From NCBI RefSeq assembly GCF_965223285.1, contig NZ_OZ244997.1:3720001-3784000 (forward strand): a stretch of DNA of 64,000 nucleotides, given 5' to 3'. This document shows positions 1-8,631 of this stretch, piece after piece (the stretch's first letter is position 1; every line of letters begins with the position of its first letter). Origin of the DNA: Leptofilum sp965223285 (GTDB lineage: Bacteria; Chloroflexota; Anaerolineae; Promineifilales; Promineifilaceae). The notes under the pieces were generated by a model. It was not told where the DNA came from. It made no database searches and saw only the letters and a list, made by a program, of their open reading frames with translations. The translations under genes and the position numbers were made by a program.

Positions 1-1
1 A

Positions 2-520
2 GCACTGCTTTCCGGGGCGTTTAACCCACTGCACGACGGCCATCTGGAACTGCTGCAAGTCTCGGCAAAATTGCTGGGCCATCCCGTCGCCTTTGAGATT
101 TCGGCAAAAAATGCAGACAAACCCGCCATCGCCCCAGAAACAGTGGTGGAGCGGATTGCTCAATTTGCCGGTCGCTGGCCTGTGTATGCCACCAATGCCC
201 CCACTTACCTGGAAAAAGCGCGCCTGTTCCCCAACACCGTGTTTGTCATAGGGTTTGATACGGCCGTTCGCGTCCTTCACCCGCGCTACTACCAAAACAG
301 CAAAACCCAACGAGACGCCGCCCTCCATGAAATTGCCGAACTAGGCGGCTCCTTTTTAGTGGCGGGTCGCCAGGATGAGCAGGGCATCTTCCGGGATGGT
401 CAGCAGCTCAACGTCCCAGAATCATTTACCCATCTGTTCCAACCCATCCCCCCCGAAGCATTTCGCAAAGATATTTCATCGACGCAATTACGCGCCACCG
501 GGCAGCGCGGCAGCCGCTAG
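2..520 (+). CDS. Nucleotidyltransferase (cytidylyltransferase-like), C-terminal part
   Basis: The reading frame is open from base 2, so the gene begins before the window. The first visible residues contain GAFNPLHDGH, the GxFNPxHxGH nucleotide-binding motif of the nucleotidylyltransferase (HxGH) superfamily. Near the C-terminus KDISSTQLR matches the second (ISSTxxR) motif. About 172 residues are visible, enough for the whole catalytic domain. The family transfers a nucleotidyl group, for example to nicotinamide mononucleotide or pantetheine phosphate; the substrate here is not readable. Proteins of this type can follow an N-terminal CinA-like domain, so the missing part may be CinA-like, which is a guess. 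Confidence 0.8.
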   Translation, partial: ALLSGAFNPLHDGHLELLQVSAKLLGHPVAFEISAKNADKPAIAPETVVERIAQFAGRWPVYATNAPTYLEKARLFPNTVFVIGFDTAVRVLHPRYYQNSKTQRDAALHEIAELGGSFLVAGRQDEQGIFRDGQQLNVPESFTHLFQPIPPEAFRKDISSTQLRATGQRGSR

Positions 521-614
521 ACGACGAGCAACGAATTTACCTGAATTCTTGTGAAGTCGGATTTGGTTCGTGGAAATTTGCGTAAATTCGATGCACAGAA
601 TAACTGGCAACAAA

Positions 615-648
615 AAAGGGCTTGACGTCTCCCAACATCAAGCCCTTT
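615..648 (-). terminator. Intrinsic terminator of spoVS
   Basis: An 11-bp perfect stem (AAAGGGCTTGA with TCAAGCCCTTT) and a 12-base loop are followed on the minus strand by a run of T. It lies 19 bases after the spoVS stop codon. Confidence 0.85.
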
Positions 649-666
649 GTAACCAAACAAATTTTT

Positions 667-939
667 TTACGACGCTTGATTACGTGGCTCAACCACTATG
701 CGAATGGCTGTTCGTTCCTGGTCGTCAATAGAAACTTCTACAAATGACGGGTCACAAACGATATCAACCCCCTCCTCCGCCAGGTACCCTTTAGCAATGA
801 CAATTGCCTTCAGGGCCTGGTTGACGGCACCGGCACCGATGGCCTGCACCTCTGCCCGATTCACTTCGCGCATAACGCCAGCGATGGCACCAGCAACAGC
901 GGCCGTTCGAGATCGAGCAGAAACTTTGATGACGTTCAT
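667..939 (-). CDS. spoVS: Stage V sporulation protein S (SpoVS) family protein
   Basis: The 90-residue product matches SpoVS over its whole length: an N-terminal IKVSARS segment, the central QAIGAGAVNQALKA signature and the C-terminal ERTAIRIVVEP strand. SpoVS is a small Alba-like-fold protein thought to bind nucleic acid. In Bacillus it affects spore coat and septation, but it is widespread in non-sporulating bacteria, where its role is unclear. A GGAGG site lies 8 bases before the ATG and a strong terminator follows, so it is a monocistronic gene. Nothing else for sporulation is in the window. Confidence 0.95.
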   Translation of the reverse strand: MNVIKVSARSRTAAVAGAIAGVMREVNRAEVQAIGAGAVNQALKAIVIAKGYLAEEGVDIVCDPSFVEVSIDDQERTAIRIVVEPRNQAS

Positions 940-1719
940 GTTGGGCCTCCAAGATGTCTCGTCGATGATCCGAATCCGGGTGTCATGTCAGAGAGTATTG
1001 CTCAGGATGATTAAATTCTCTCAATTCATTAACAGATTGTCAAGGATAACAGTACGCGCAATTCCTGGCAAAAATAGGCGGTACTAGTACTTGATGGAAA
1101 ATGTCTCACAGATTCAGTGATTTGGCAAACGGCCGTTCCACACCGCTGACTGCCATCCCAGATATGCGGTTGGGTGGAAAAGATCACCCATATACAGAAA
1201 TAGACTTGCGGCCCTTGTTTGAAGACCTACGCTGCAATTTACCATAATACTGTGGATAAACGGCCGTAAACTGTGGAAAACTGATCGCAGGTGTGGAAAA
1301 CTCTAGTTGTCATAAATTTCACAAAAAGTCGCCAAACCCCACATATGGGGGCGTACTTAGCTCCTAGAATATATACGCATGTTGACTAATTCGGGAAACA
1401 ATAGCACAACATGAGAACAATTTAGCACTTATACAAAACTTTCCACAACAACAGAAAGGATGCACCAAAGGAATCTCAGAAAGATATGGAGGGGAATGAT
1501 GCCAAACCCGAAGATGTGGGGAAATAAAAGAATTGCACACATATCCCCAGCCCCTACAACTACATACTAAAAATAATAATGATAAGAATAATCATTTGGA
1601 TAACTTCTTTTAATACCGCCCGGAACACAACGCAGAATACAAAAGTCTAATCTACATCTGTATAGGCAGCCCTCTCAAAAAGACTTTTGTATTCTTGTTT
1701 CTACTTTATAATCATCCCC
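940..1719. other. Long non-coding stretch with DnaA-box-like repeats (possible origin or DnaA-regulated region)
   Basis: No gene is convincing here. TGTGGATAA at 1251-1259 is a perfect DnaA box (reverse TTATCCACA). It is followed by TGTGGAAAA at 1272-1280 and 1292-1300, in the same orientation and spaced 21 and 20 bases, i.e. two helix turns. Weaker relatives are CTTTCCACA at 1439 (opposite strand) and TGTGGGGAA at 1515. An A/T-rich block lies at 1566-1613. This is the arrangement expected of an oriC-like or DnaA-controlled region, but no dnaA, dnaN or other origin neighbour is visible. Confidence 0.4.
1634..1695. repeat. 62-bp inverted-repeat element, copy 1 (AGACTTTTG family)
   Basis: Perfect 15-bp arms, AGAATACAAAAGTCT and AGACTTTTGTATTCT, enclose about 32 bases. 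It shares the AGACTTTTG end and 62-63 bp length with copies at 21386, 32164 and 39787. Its right arm overlaps an upstream TTG of the helicase frame, which speaks against starting the protein there. Confidence 0.8.
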
Positions 1720-4362
1720 ATGTCACTTGCCGAACTGATAGCTTCCTTGCGGATGAACCGCGACTTTATGACTAATGTGGTTGCCTGGGAACGACTCCCG
1801 TCACGGCCGTCTGCCACCCAGCCTCTCTCCTTGCCCCCACAAGTTACCCAAGCATTGCGTCAACGGGGGATTGAGCAGTTATTTACCCATCAGGCAGCAT
1901 CCGTAACGGCCGTTTCCCAAGACCAAAACGTCGTCATCGCCACCACCACCGCCTCCGGCAAATCCCTCTGTTACACCATCCCTGTTTTCCAACGGCTGCT
2001 GGAACGCCCAAAAGCCCGCGCCCTCTACATCTTCCCTACCAAAGCCCTGGCACAAGACCAGCTGGCCGAAACCCAAGCGCTCATCGCCGCGGGCAACCTG
2101 CCGTTTGAGGCGCACAGCTACGACGGCGACACGCCCCGCAGCCAGCGCACCCAGGTTCGCCGCAGCGACGGTATCCTCCTCACCAACCCAGACATGCTGC
2201 ACGCAGGCATCTTGCCCTACCACACCGGCTGGCGCAGCTTGCTCAGCAATCTGGAATTTGTGGTGTTGGATGAGATTCACGCCTATCGGGGCATCTTTGG
2301 TAGCCACGTGGCCAACGTGCTGCGCCGCCTCCAACGATTGTGCCAATTTTATGGCAGCGATCCGCAATTTATTTGCTGCTCGGCCACCATTGCCAATCCT
2401 AAAGAACATGCTGAGCGTTTGGTGGAACGGCCGTTCACCCTCATTGATGAATCCCAGAATGGCGCACCCAGCGGGGAAAAACAGTTCATTTTGTACAATC
2501 CACCCATCATAGACGAGACGCTAGGGCTGCGCGGCAGTTCCGTACTGGCCGCGCGGGATGCTGCCAGCACCTTCCTGGCCTCAGACATTCAAACCATCGT
2601 CTTTGCCCGCGCCCGCCAAACGGTAGAGCTGCTGCTGGCCTACCTGCGCGACGACGTGGTTTACCAAGGTGGCGAAGAACTGTCCGTGACGGGCTACCGG
2701 GGCGGCTATTTGCCGCTGGAGCGTCGCCAAATCGAACACGGTCTACGCAACGGGCAGATTCGCGGCGTGGTGGCGACCAACGCGCTGGAATTGGGGATTG
2801 ATATTGGGCAGCTAGATGCGGCCGTCATCACTGGCTACCCTGGCTCGATAGCCTCGATTTGGCAGCAGGCGGGCCGCGCCGGGCGACGCAACGACCAGTC
2901 CGTCGCCATCATGGTCGCCAACAATAGCCCCCTCGACCAATACATCTGCACCCATCCGCGCTACATTTTTGGCAATTCGCCCGAACATGCGCTCACCAAT
3001 CCAGACAATTTACGCATCATGGTGCGCCATCTGCTTTGCGCAGCCTTTGAGCTACCCTTCAAGCAGGGCGAACCGTTTGGCGGTTTTGGCGACGCGACCC
3101 CACTGCTGGAAGCCCTGCGCAACGGCGGCGATTTGCACGAGACGCGGGATCAGTTTCATTATGTGGGGGAAGGCTCGCCCGCAACGGCCGTTTCCCTGCG
3201 AACCAGCGGCGATGATACCGTCGTCATTCAAGCCCACGATGAGGACAGCGTGCAGGTGATTGGCGAGGTGGATTTGGAAACCGCCCCCGTCATGGTGTAC
3301 GAAGGCGCGATTTACATGCACCAGGCACGCACGTATTTGGTGGAGGAATTTGATTGGAACGGCCGTATCGCCCACGTCCGCCCCATCGAGGTAGATTACT
3401 ACACCCGCGCCAGCGTCGGCAGCTCCATCCGCGAGCTGAACCCGCTGGAGACGGCCGAAGAAACCATCCTCACGCAAAGTCGCAAAGCCGAAGGGACTAA
3501 ATCCAAAAAATCCGCGCAATCCGTGGCTATTCTCCGCGCCTGGGGAGACGTTACCGTCGTGACCAAGTCCACTGGCTACCGCAAAATCAAGCGATACACG
3601 CACGAGACGCTGGGCTTTGGCGAGATTGAGTTGCCGGAGATGGTGCTGGAAACCAGCGGTTACTGGCTCATCTTCTCCGATGCGTTGACGGAGCGACTGT
3701 ACGATGCGGGCATTTTGCTGCGACCCAACAACTACGGCCCCAACTGGCAGCAACAGCGCCAAATTGTCCTTGCCCGCGACAACCACCGCTGCCGCAACTG
3801 TGGTGCAGAAGGCCGCAAAGACCTGACAGGTTTACAACCAGACGAAGCTCAGAGCGAGTCACCTCAAAAACCTGTCAGGTCTGTTACGCTACACGTTCAC
3901 CATATACGGCCGTTCCGCGATTTCAACTACATCCCCGGCCAAAACGACCACTACAAAGAGGCCAACCAGCCTGAAAACCTGATCACCTTGTGCCCAAGCT
4001 GCCACAAGCAGGCCGAAGCTGGGCAACAGGCACGCTCCGCGCTGGGCGGGCTTGCCTACGTATTGCGTAACCTGGCCCCGCTCTACCTCATGTGCGATCC
4101 TGGCGACATTGAAGTGGTCGCCGAAAGCCGCAGCCCGCTCACCAAAGCGCCCACCATCGTCATTTACGAGTCTGTAGCAGCAGGCGTGGGCTTCAGCCAA
4201 CGCCTGTTTGAGCAGCACCACGACCTGCTGCCCGCCGCTCTGGAACTGGTCAGCGACTGCCGCTGCCGCGACGGCTGCCCCGCCTGCGTTGGCCCTCCCG
4301 GCGAGATTGGCCCGGACACCAAGCAGGTCACCCAGCAGCTTTTGCATATGCTCACGGTGTGA
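1720..4362 (+). CDS. MrfA/YprA-like DEAD/DEAH helicase with inserted HNH nuclease and Cys4 C-terminal domain
   Basis: The protein has about 880 residues from ATG 1720. The order is: superfamily 2 helicase core with Walker A TTTASGKSL and DEIH box (VVLDEIHAY), a second RecA domain with QQAGRAGRR, then a DUF1998-type C-terminal part ending in the cysteine cluster CRCRDGCPAC. This matches MrfA, a DNA-repair helicase of Bacillus. Between helicase and Cys cluster sits a complete HNH domain: CRNCG, then LHVHHIRPF, then LCPSCHK. The fusion suggests coupled unwinding and cutting or DNA binding, which is inference. The 64-bp palindromic element at 3819-3882 lies in frame inside the HNH part. A TTG start at 1687 is possible but lies in a repeat. 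Confidence 0.9.
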   Translation: MSLAELIASLRMNRDFMTNVVAWERLPSRPSATQPLSLPPQVTQALRQRGIEQLFTHQAASVTAVSQDQNVVIATTTASGKSLCYTIPVFQRLLERPKARALYIFPTKALAQDQLAETQALIAAGNLPFEAHSYDGDTPRSQRTQVRRSDGILLTNPDMLHAGILPYHTGWRSLLSNLEFVVLDEIHAYRGIFGSHVANVLRRLQRLCQFYGSDPQFICCSATIANPKEHAERLVERPFTLIDESQNGAPSGEKQFILYNPPIIDETLGLRGSSVLAARDAASTFLASDIQTIVFARARQTVELLLAYLRDDVVYQGGEELSVTGYRGGYLPLERRQIEHGLRNGQIRGVVATNALELGIDIGQLDAAVITGYPGSIASIWQQAGRAGRRNDQSVAIMVANNSPLDQYICTHPRYIFGNSPEHALTNPDNLRIMVRHLLCAAFELPFKQGEPFGGFGDATPLLEALRNGGDLHETRDQFHYVGEGSPATAVSLRTSGDDTVVIQAHDEDSVQVIGEVDLETAPVMVYEGAIYMHQARTYLVEEFDWNGRIAHVRPIEVDYYTRASVGSSIRELNPLETAEETILTQSRKAEGTKSKKSAQSVAILRAWGDVTVVTKSTGYRKIKRYTHETLGFGEIELPEMVLETSGYWLIFSDALTERLYDAGILLRPNNYGPNWQQQRQIVLARDNHRCRNCGAEGRKDLTGLQPDEAQSESPQKPVRSVTLHVHHIRPFRDFNYIPGQNDHYKEANQPENLITLCPSCHKQAEAGQQARSALGGLAYVLRNLAPLYLMCDPGDIEVVAESRSPLTKAPTIVIYESVAAGVGFSQRLFEQHHDLLPAALELVSDCRCRDGCPACVGPPGEIGPDTKQVTQQLLHMLTV
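3819..3882. repeat. 64-bp palindromic element inside the HNH coding sequence
   Basis: Perfect 15-bp arms, AGACCTGACAGGTTT and AAACCTGTCAGGTCT, enclose 34 bases. Each arm is itself nearly palindromic (ACCTG-A-CAGGT). It falls between CRNCGAEGRK and VTLHVHHI, where ordinary HNH domains have only a few residues, and adds about 21 residues rich in Gln, Ser and Pro without breaking the frame. Length and arm layout match the 62-63-bp intergenic elements of this window. Confidence 0.75.
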
Positions 4363-4748
4363 ACTGCGTCAAAACCTTCACTTGTCATTCTGAGCGGAGT
4401 CTTCGGAGCGAAGAATCTCTCTGCTCCAACAAGACTGAGCGCTTGTCAAGACGATAGGGATGCTTCGGAGGACCTCAGCATGACAATTGTGGTATTTTTT
4501 ACTGTGGGCAGGCTCCTGACCGCGCCACCAAACCGGCGCGGTGAGGACACCGGCCGGAGCGAGGTTGTTGAACGTGCAGGAGTGGCAGTCCTGAGTAGTG
4601 GGTTTTTCAACATTATACAGGCAGGACTGCCACTCCTTGATGCGTGATTGCAGCAACAACGGGCAATTGGGTAAAATGGAACCTGAATTTTGCCAGTTAA
4701 GCGGGACGCACCTACCAGATGCACCCCACTTAAAACACGAGGAACCTC
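4363..4748. repeat. Gene-free stretch of dispersed repeats
   Basis: I see no gene. Bases 4380-4490 form an imperfect inverted repeat that begins TTGTCATTCTGAGCGGAG and ends GCTTCGGAGGACCTCAGCAT followed by GACAATTG. The same ends recur at 8400-8510. Bases 4540-4556 (CGGTGAGGACACCGGCC) recur in reverse at 15707-15723 inside another hairpin. GCAGGAGTGGCAGTCCTG (4578-4595) and CAGGACTGCCACTCCTTG (4622-4639) form a further hairpin. Confidence 0.65.
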
Positions 4749-7121
4749 ATGGCCGACTTCTTATACGACAACCCTGATGATGCTTACAAAGAAGCACAGA
4801 GCCGCATTCAAAAGGCAAAAGATATTTCCTTGACCATGCTTGAGCTATGTGGATTGGGCTTAACAGTTGTTCCACCGGAAATTGGTCAGTTGACGGAGTT
4901 GAAGGTACTTAGGCTTCATGAGAATCTGTTAACAGATGTTCCATCGGAAATTGGTCAGCTAACGGAGCTGAGGATTTTTTGGCTTCATACTAATCGACTC
5001 ACGACCATTTCACTCGAGATTGGGCTATTAAGGGAGTTGGAGTGGCTCGAACTTCAAAAAAATCAGTTAACGGCCGTTCCCTCCGAAATTGGGCAATTGA
5101 CGGCGTTGAAAATACTTCGGCTTCATGAAAATAAGCTAATAGCCATTCCGCCGGAAATTAGACGGTTGACAGAATTGACAGAGCTTTTTCTTTTTGAGAA
5201 TGAGCTAACAGAAATCCCGCCAGAAATTGGACAGTTGGCAGATTTGAAGGAACTTTATCTTCACAATAATCGGCTTACAGCAATTCCTCCCGAAATTACC
5301 CAACTAACAAAATTGCAACAGCTTTATCTCCATAACAATCCTGATTTACCCATCCCACCAGAGATTGTGGCTCAGTCATACAATCCTCAAGCCATTCTGG
5401 ATTATCTGCGTGAACAGCAGGAAGCACCCGCTCGCCCACTCAATGAAGCCAAGCTTATCCTCGTTGGGCAAGGGGGCGTGGGGAAAACTTCCCTGGTTAA
5501 ACGGCTGCTGGGGCAGGAGTTTGACGAAGCGGAAGCCCAGACGGAAGGGATCAACATTGAAACTTGGTCGCTGGATGTTAATCGTTCCCAACAGGGGATT
5601 GTGCCCATCTCCCTCAACATCTGGGACTTTGGTGGGCAGGAAATCATGCACGCCACCCACCAATTTTTCCTCACCAAACGCAGCCTCTACCTCCTTGTCC
5701 TCGACGCCCGCCAGGGGGAAGATGAGGGGCGCGTGGAATATTGGCTGACCCTGATCAACAGCTTTGCCCCCGATGCCCCCGTCCTCGTCGTCATCAATAA
5801 ATCAGACCAGCACCATCTGGACATCAACCGGCGCGGCCTGCAACAGAAATACCCGGCCATCAAAGGCTTCATCCGCACCTCTGCCCGTAAAGTCAGCGGC
5901 ATTGAGGAACTCAAAACTGAAATTGCCAACCTCCTGTCCACGATGGAACACGTAGACACCGCCTTCCCCGCCAGTTGGATGCAGGTCAAAAATACGCTCG
6001 TTAATATGCAAACCCTGCTCCATTTCATTCCCTATGACGAGTATGAAGCCCTCTGCCTCCAAAACGGTATTGAAGAAGAAAGCAGCCAAACAACACTCGT
6101 TCGCTTTCTCCATGATTTGGGCATCGTCCTCAACTTCACTGATGACGACCGTGTCCGCGATACCAGCGTCCTCAACCCCAACTGGGTGACGGAGGGCATC
6201 TACGCCTTGCTCAACAGCGATACATTGCAGCAAAAGCACGGCATTCTGGCACGCAACCAGGTGCGAAACCTGCTGCCCCGCGAGACGTACCCCAACCAGC
6301 AACGCCGCTTTCTGCTGGACATGATGCTCAAATTTGAGCTGGCCTTTGGTTTGCCGGGCGGCCAAACGCTCCTTATTCCTGACCTCATCAGCAAAGAGCA
6401 GCCCGCATTTGAATGGGACGATGCCAACGCCCTCCAATTCGCCTACCAATACAGCGTCCTGCCGCGCAGCATTTTGCACCGCTTCATGGTGCGCCAACAC
6501 CAGCGCGTGGATCCAAAAATCCGCTGGCGCACCGGCGTCATGCTGCACCACGACGGCTTCACCGCTCTCGTCAAAGCAGACATACAAGCCGCTACCATCC
6601 GCATCTCGATCCTCGGGGATGGAGACCGTCGGCAGTTTCTTTACTCCCTCCGGCTAGAATTTGCTGGTATTCACGACACCATCCAAGGGACGAAACCGCG
6701 CGAGGTGGTGCCAATCCCCGGCCATCCAGACGCGCAGCCAATTGATTATGCTTACCTGGAGCAGCTAGAAAAAATGAAGATGGCTTCTATTCCCTACCCT
6801 GCTAAATACGGGGAAGTGGTCATGCTCGACGTGCAGGAATTGCTCAACGGCGTCAGCACAACAGAAATGCGGCAGGCTGGTCTCCCCACCCGCCGTGAGG
6901 TTTTGTCCGCCTTGAAATCAGCGTTTGATGAAAATGAGTTTCATGATTTGCTGTTTGATCTGAAAATAAGGTCAGGATCGTTGGCTGGGGATTCATTGGA
7001 TGCCAAGATGCGGGAGTTAGTAACACTTGTTGAGCGGGAGAACCGCTACCAGGATTTAGTGACCGAGATGGTTAGCAAACGGCCGCATCTCTTCAACGAA
7101 TCCCGCCGTTCCCACACCTAA
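4749..7121 (+). CDS. LRR-Roc-COR (ROCO) GTPase with C-terminal death-like/effector-associated domain
   Basis: The 790-residue protein opens with about eight leucine-rich repeats of the form LPxEIGQLTEL (residues about 35-215). A Roc GTPase follows: G1 VGQGGVGKTSL, G3 WDFGGQE, G4 INKSD. Then comes a COR dimerisation region. The last 80 residues (EVLSALKSAFDEN, then DLLFDL, MRELVTLVERENR and KRPHLF) resemble the small helical effector-associated or bacterial death-like domains that recruit a partner with the same domain. ROCO proteins act as GTP-controlled switches, the LRRs probably sensing a ligand. No partner with a matching domain is visible nearby. Only one ACGGCCGT copy occurs in the gene. 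Confidence 0.88.
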   Translation: MADFLYDNPDDAYKEAQSRIQKAKDISLTMLELCGLGLTVVPPEIGQLTELKVLRLHENLLTDVPSEIGQLTELRIFWLHTNRLTTISLEIGLLRELEWLELQKNQLTAVPSEIGQLTALKILRLHENKLIAIPPEIRRLTELTELFLFENELTEIPPEIGQLADLKELYLHNNRLTAIPPEITQLTKLQQLYLHNNPDLPIPPEIVAQSYNPQAILDYLREQQEAPARPLNEAKLILVGQGGVGKTSLVKRLLGQEFDEAEAQTEGINIETWSLDVNRSQQGIVPISLNIWDFGGQEIMHATHQFFLTKRSLYLLVLDARQGEDEGRVEYWLTLINSFAPDAPVLVVINKSDQHHLDINRRGLQQKYPAIKGFIRTSARKVSGIEELKTEIANLLSTMEHVDTAFPASWMQVKNTLVNMQTLLHFIPYDEYEALCLQNGIEEESSQTTLVRFLHDLGIVLNFTDDDRVRDTSVLNPNWVTEGIYALLNSDTLQQKHGILARNQVRNLLPRETYPNQQRRFLLDMMLKFELAFGLPGGQTLLIPDLISKEQPAFEWDDANALQFAYQYSVLPRSILHRFMVRQHQRVDPKIRWRTGVMLHHDGFTALVKADIQAATIRISILGDGDRRQFLYSLRLEFAGIHDTIQGTKPREVVPIPGHPDAQPIDYAYLEQLEKMKMASIPYPAKYGEVVMLDVQELLNGVSTTEMRQAGLPTRREVLSALKSAFDENEFHDLLFDLKIRSGSLAGDSLDAKMRELVTLVERENRYQDLVTEMVSKRPHLFNESRRSHT

Positions 7122-7123
7122 TC

Positions 7124-7186
7124 TTGTAGCGGCAGACCCCCGTGTCTGCCCAAATTTGGGCGCGCACGGGGACGCGCCCCTACCAT
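7124..7186. repeat. Two adjacent G/C-rich hairpins after the ROCO gene
   Basis: GGCAGAC-CCCCGT-GTCTGCC is followed directly by GGGCGCG-CACGGGGA-CGCGCCC. Neither has a T-run, so they look like a dispersed repeat rather than a classical terminator, though they may still stop or stabilise transcripts. Confidence 0.6.
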
Positions 7187-7239
7187 TGCCTGGTTTATTT
7201 TTAAACACCGAGAGGGTGGAACAAGAAAAACGGTATTTT

Positions 7240-8070
7240 ATGAGAGATTCTATTCCTTACATTGACTTTGGCGGCGAGGGGCCAATTCTCCACTTCGCTC
7301 ATCCGAACGCCTACCCCCCGGCCGGGTTTCGCCAATTTTTAGAGCCGCTGACTGAGCGTTTTCGCGTTTTCGCTGTGGAGCATCGGCCGCTGTGGCTGGG
7401 CTCAAAGCCCGAGGAGATGCACGATTGGACGGTGATTGCCGATGACCTGATTCGCTTTTTTGACCAGATGGGTTGGCAGCAGGTAATTGGCGTGGGGCAT
7501 TCATTGGGGGCAGTGGCGACACTGTATGCGGCCGTTTCCCGCCCAGACCTTTTCTCCCACCTCATCCTCATCGAGCCCGTCTTCTTGCCGCCAGAGGTGC
7601 TGCAAATGACGGCCGAAAATCCCGACGCAGGCGCGTTTAACCCGATGGTGGCTGGCGCACTCAAGCGGCGCAACCGCTGGGAGAGCCGCGAAGCAGCGTT
7701 TGCCCGCTTTCGGCGCAAATCGGTTTTTGAACGATTTTCTGATGACGCTTTGTGGGATTATGTCAATTCAGCGACGAGGGAAACCGAATCCGGGGAGTTT
7801 GTGCTGGCGTTTCCGCGTGAGTGGGAAGCCCGCTTTTACAGTATGCCGCCGCAGGGCGTGTGGGATGCGCTTCCCAAACTGAATCACCCCACGTTGGCTA
7901 TACGTGCCGAAGAGTCAGACACGCTTTGGCCACCATCCTGGCAGATGTGGCAAGAACTACAGCCAAACGCCACCTTTATTGAACTACCCGATTGTGGCCA
8001 CATGCTGACACTGGAACGGCCGTCCCAAGTTGCCAAAATTGTGCAAAATTACCTCGCTAACGACCTGTGA
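7240..8070 (+). CDS. Alpha/beta hydrolase
   Basis: The product has about 276 residues from ATG 7240. An upstream frame extends to 7156 but runs through the hairpin repeat, so the later ATG is preferred. The fold is clear: oxyanion-side HPNAYP near the N-terminus, nucleophile elbow GVGHSLGA with the catalytic Ser, and a C-terminal DCGHMLTLE with the catalytic His. The substrate cannot be read; esters, lactones or epoxides are all possible. It stands alone, downstream of and co-oriented with the ROCO gene but separated by hairpins. Confidence 0.85.
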   Translation: MRDSIPYIDFGGEGPILHFAHPNAYPPAGFRQFLEPLTERFRVFAVEHRPLWLGSKPEEMHDWTVIADDLIRFFDQMGWQQVIGVGHSLGAVATLYAAVSRPDLFSHLILIEPVFLPPEVLQMTAENPDAGAFNPMVAGALKRRNRWESREAAFARFRRKSVFERFSDDALWDYVNSATRETESGEFVLAFPREWEARFYSMPPQGVWDALPKLNHPTLAIRAEESDTLWPPSWQMWQELQPNATFIELPDCGHMLTLERPSQVAKIVQNYLANDL

Positions 8071-8081
8071 CTTGAAAAACA

Positions 8082-8158
8082 GGACACAGATGAACACAGA
8101 TTCACACGGATATTTCCCTCTGAAAATCTGCGTCAATCTGCGAAATCTGCGGATAAAA
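8082..8158. repeat. Dispersed 'AATCTGCG' repeat region
   Basis: Short tandem-like words (CACAGAT, AATCTGCGTCAATCTGCG, AATCTGCGGATAAAA) recur here. A related block with AATCTGCGTAATCTGCTG lies at 14170-14243. No coding sense is seen. Confidence 0.5.
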
Positions 8159-8159
8159 C

Positions 8160-8381
8160 TTACTCGCGGCGCAGAAATAGCTTTTTGCAGTTGGGGCAAC
8201 GCCACGCCGCTTCTCCCTTCTCCAACGGAATAAGCGGAATAAAAAAGAGCGAAAAGTACCGCTTATTGCGAACAGGTTCCATGGTCACTAACTCACGGCA
8301 GTAGCCGCAGGTTGTGGTGTGCTTGCTGGCGCTGTCGTCAGACACCACGCGCCCTCTTGTGCCAAAAATGATGATGGGCAT
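8160..8381 (-). CDS. Small zinc-ribbon protein
   Basis: The 73-residue protein has two cysteine knuckles, CGYC near residue 25 and CPNC near residue 62, spaced as in a zinc ribbon. The hydrophobic YFSLFFIPLIPL stretch between them is typical of the zinc_ribbon_15-type family. A role in nucleic-acid or protein binding is usual for such ribbons, but the function is unknown. It ends 89 bases from the hydrolase stop, convergent with it. Confidence 0.75.
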   Translation of the reverse strand: MPIIIFGTRGRVVSDDSASKHTTTCGYCRELVTMEPVRNKRYFSLFFIPLIPLEKGEAAWRCPNCKKLFLRRE

Positions 8382-8399
8382 AAGTCATCCTTCATTAAG

Positions 8400-8510
8400 T
8401 TGCCATTCTGAGCAAGACGAAGAATCCCAAATTCGAAACAAAAGCTGCCATGATTCTTTCTGCGAAGATTCATTCAGAAAGCTGCTTCGGGGGACCTCAG
8501 CATGACAATT
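8400..8510. repeat. Dispersed inverted repeat, second copy of the 4380 element
   Basis: It starts CCATTCTGAGCAAGACGAAG and ends GCTTCGGGGGACCTCAGCAT plus GACAATTG, the same terminal words as 4380-4490. An inner palindrome pairs GATTCTTTCTGCGAAG with related words. The stretch between 8382 and 8631 holds no gene. Confidence 0.65.
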
Positions 8511-8631
8511 GAGAATTGATTTGCAACATTTTACCTGCTTTCTGGTAATGATGGGTAGATCGAGTGTGCAAGTGTGCGAGTATGCAAGTGGCAAGTTTGC
8601 ACGTGGGTAAGTAGCGTATGGAGGTATAGGG

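Noticed and set aside
1687..1719. TTG start of the helicase at 1687
   Set aside because: It lies in the right arm of an inverted-repeat element, and the added residues are not family-like; ATG 1720 is preferred.
3052..3786. Long minus-strand frame opposite the helicase
   Set aside because: It lies wholly inside a gene with clear motifs; composition and lack of motifs show it is a mirror of G/C-rich codons.
4464..4480. Insertion sequence near the dispersed repeats
   Set aside because: No transposase or fragment of one is visible anywhere in the window.
5802..6587. Minus-strand frame of 261 codons opposite the ROCO gene
   Set aside because: Opposite the Roc-COR coding sequence; no motif and no ribosome site.
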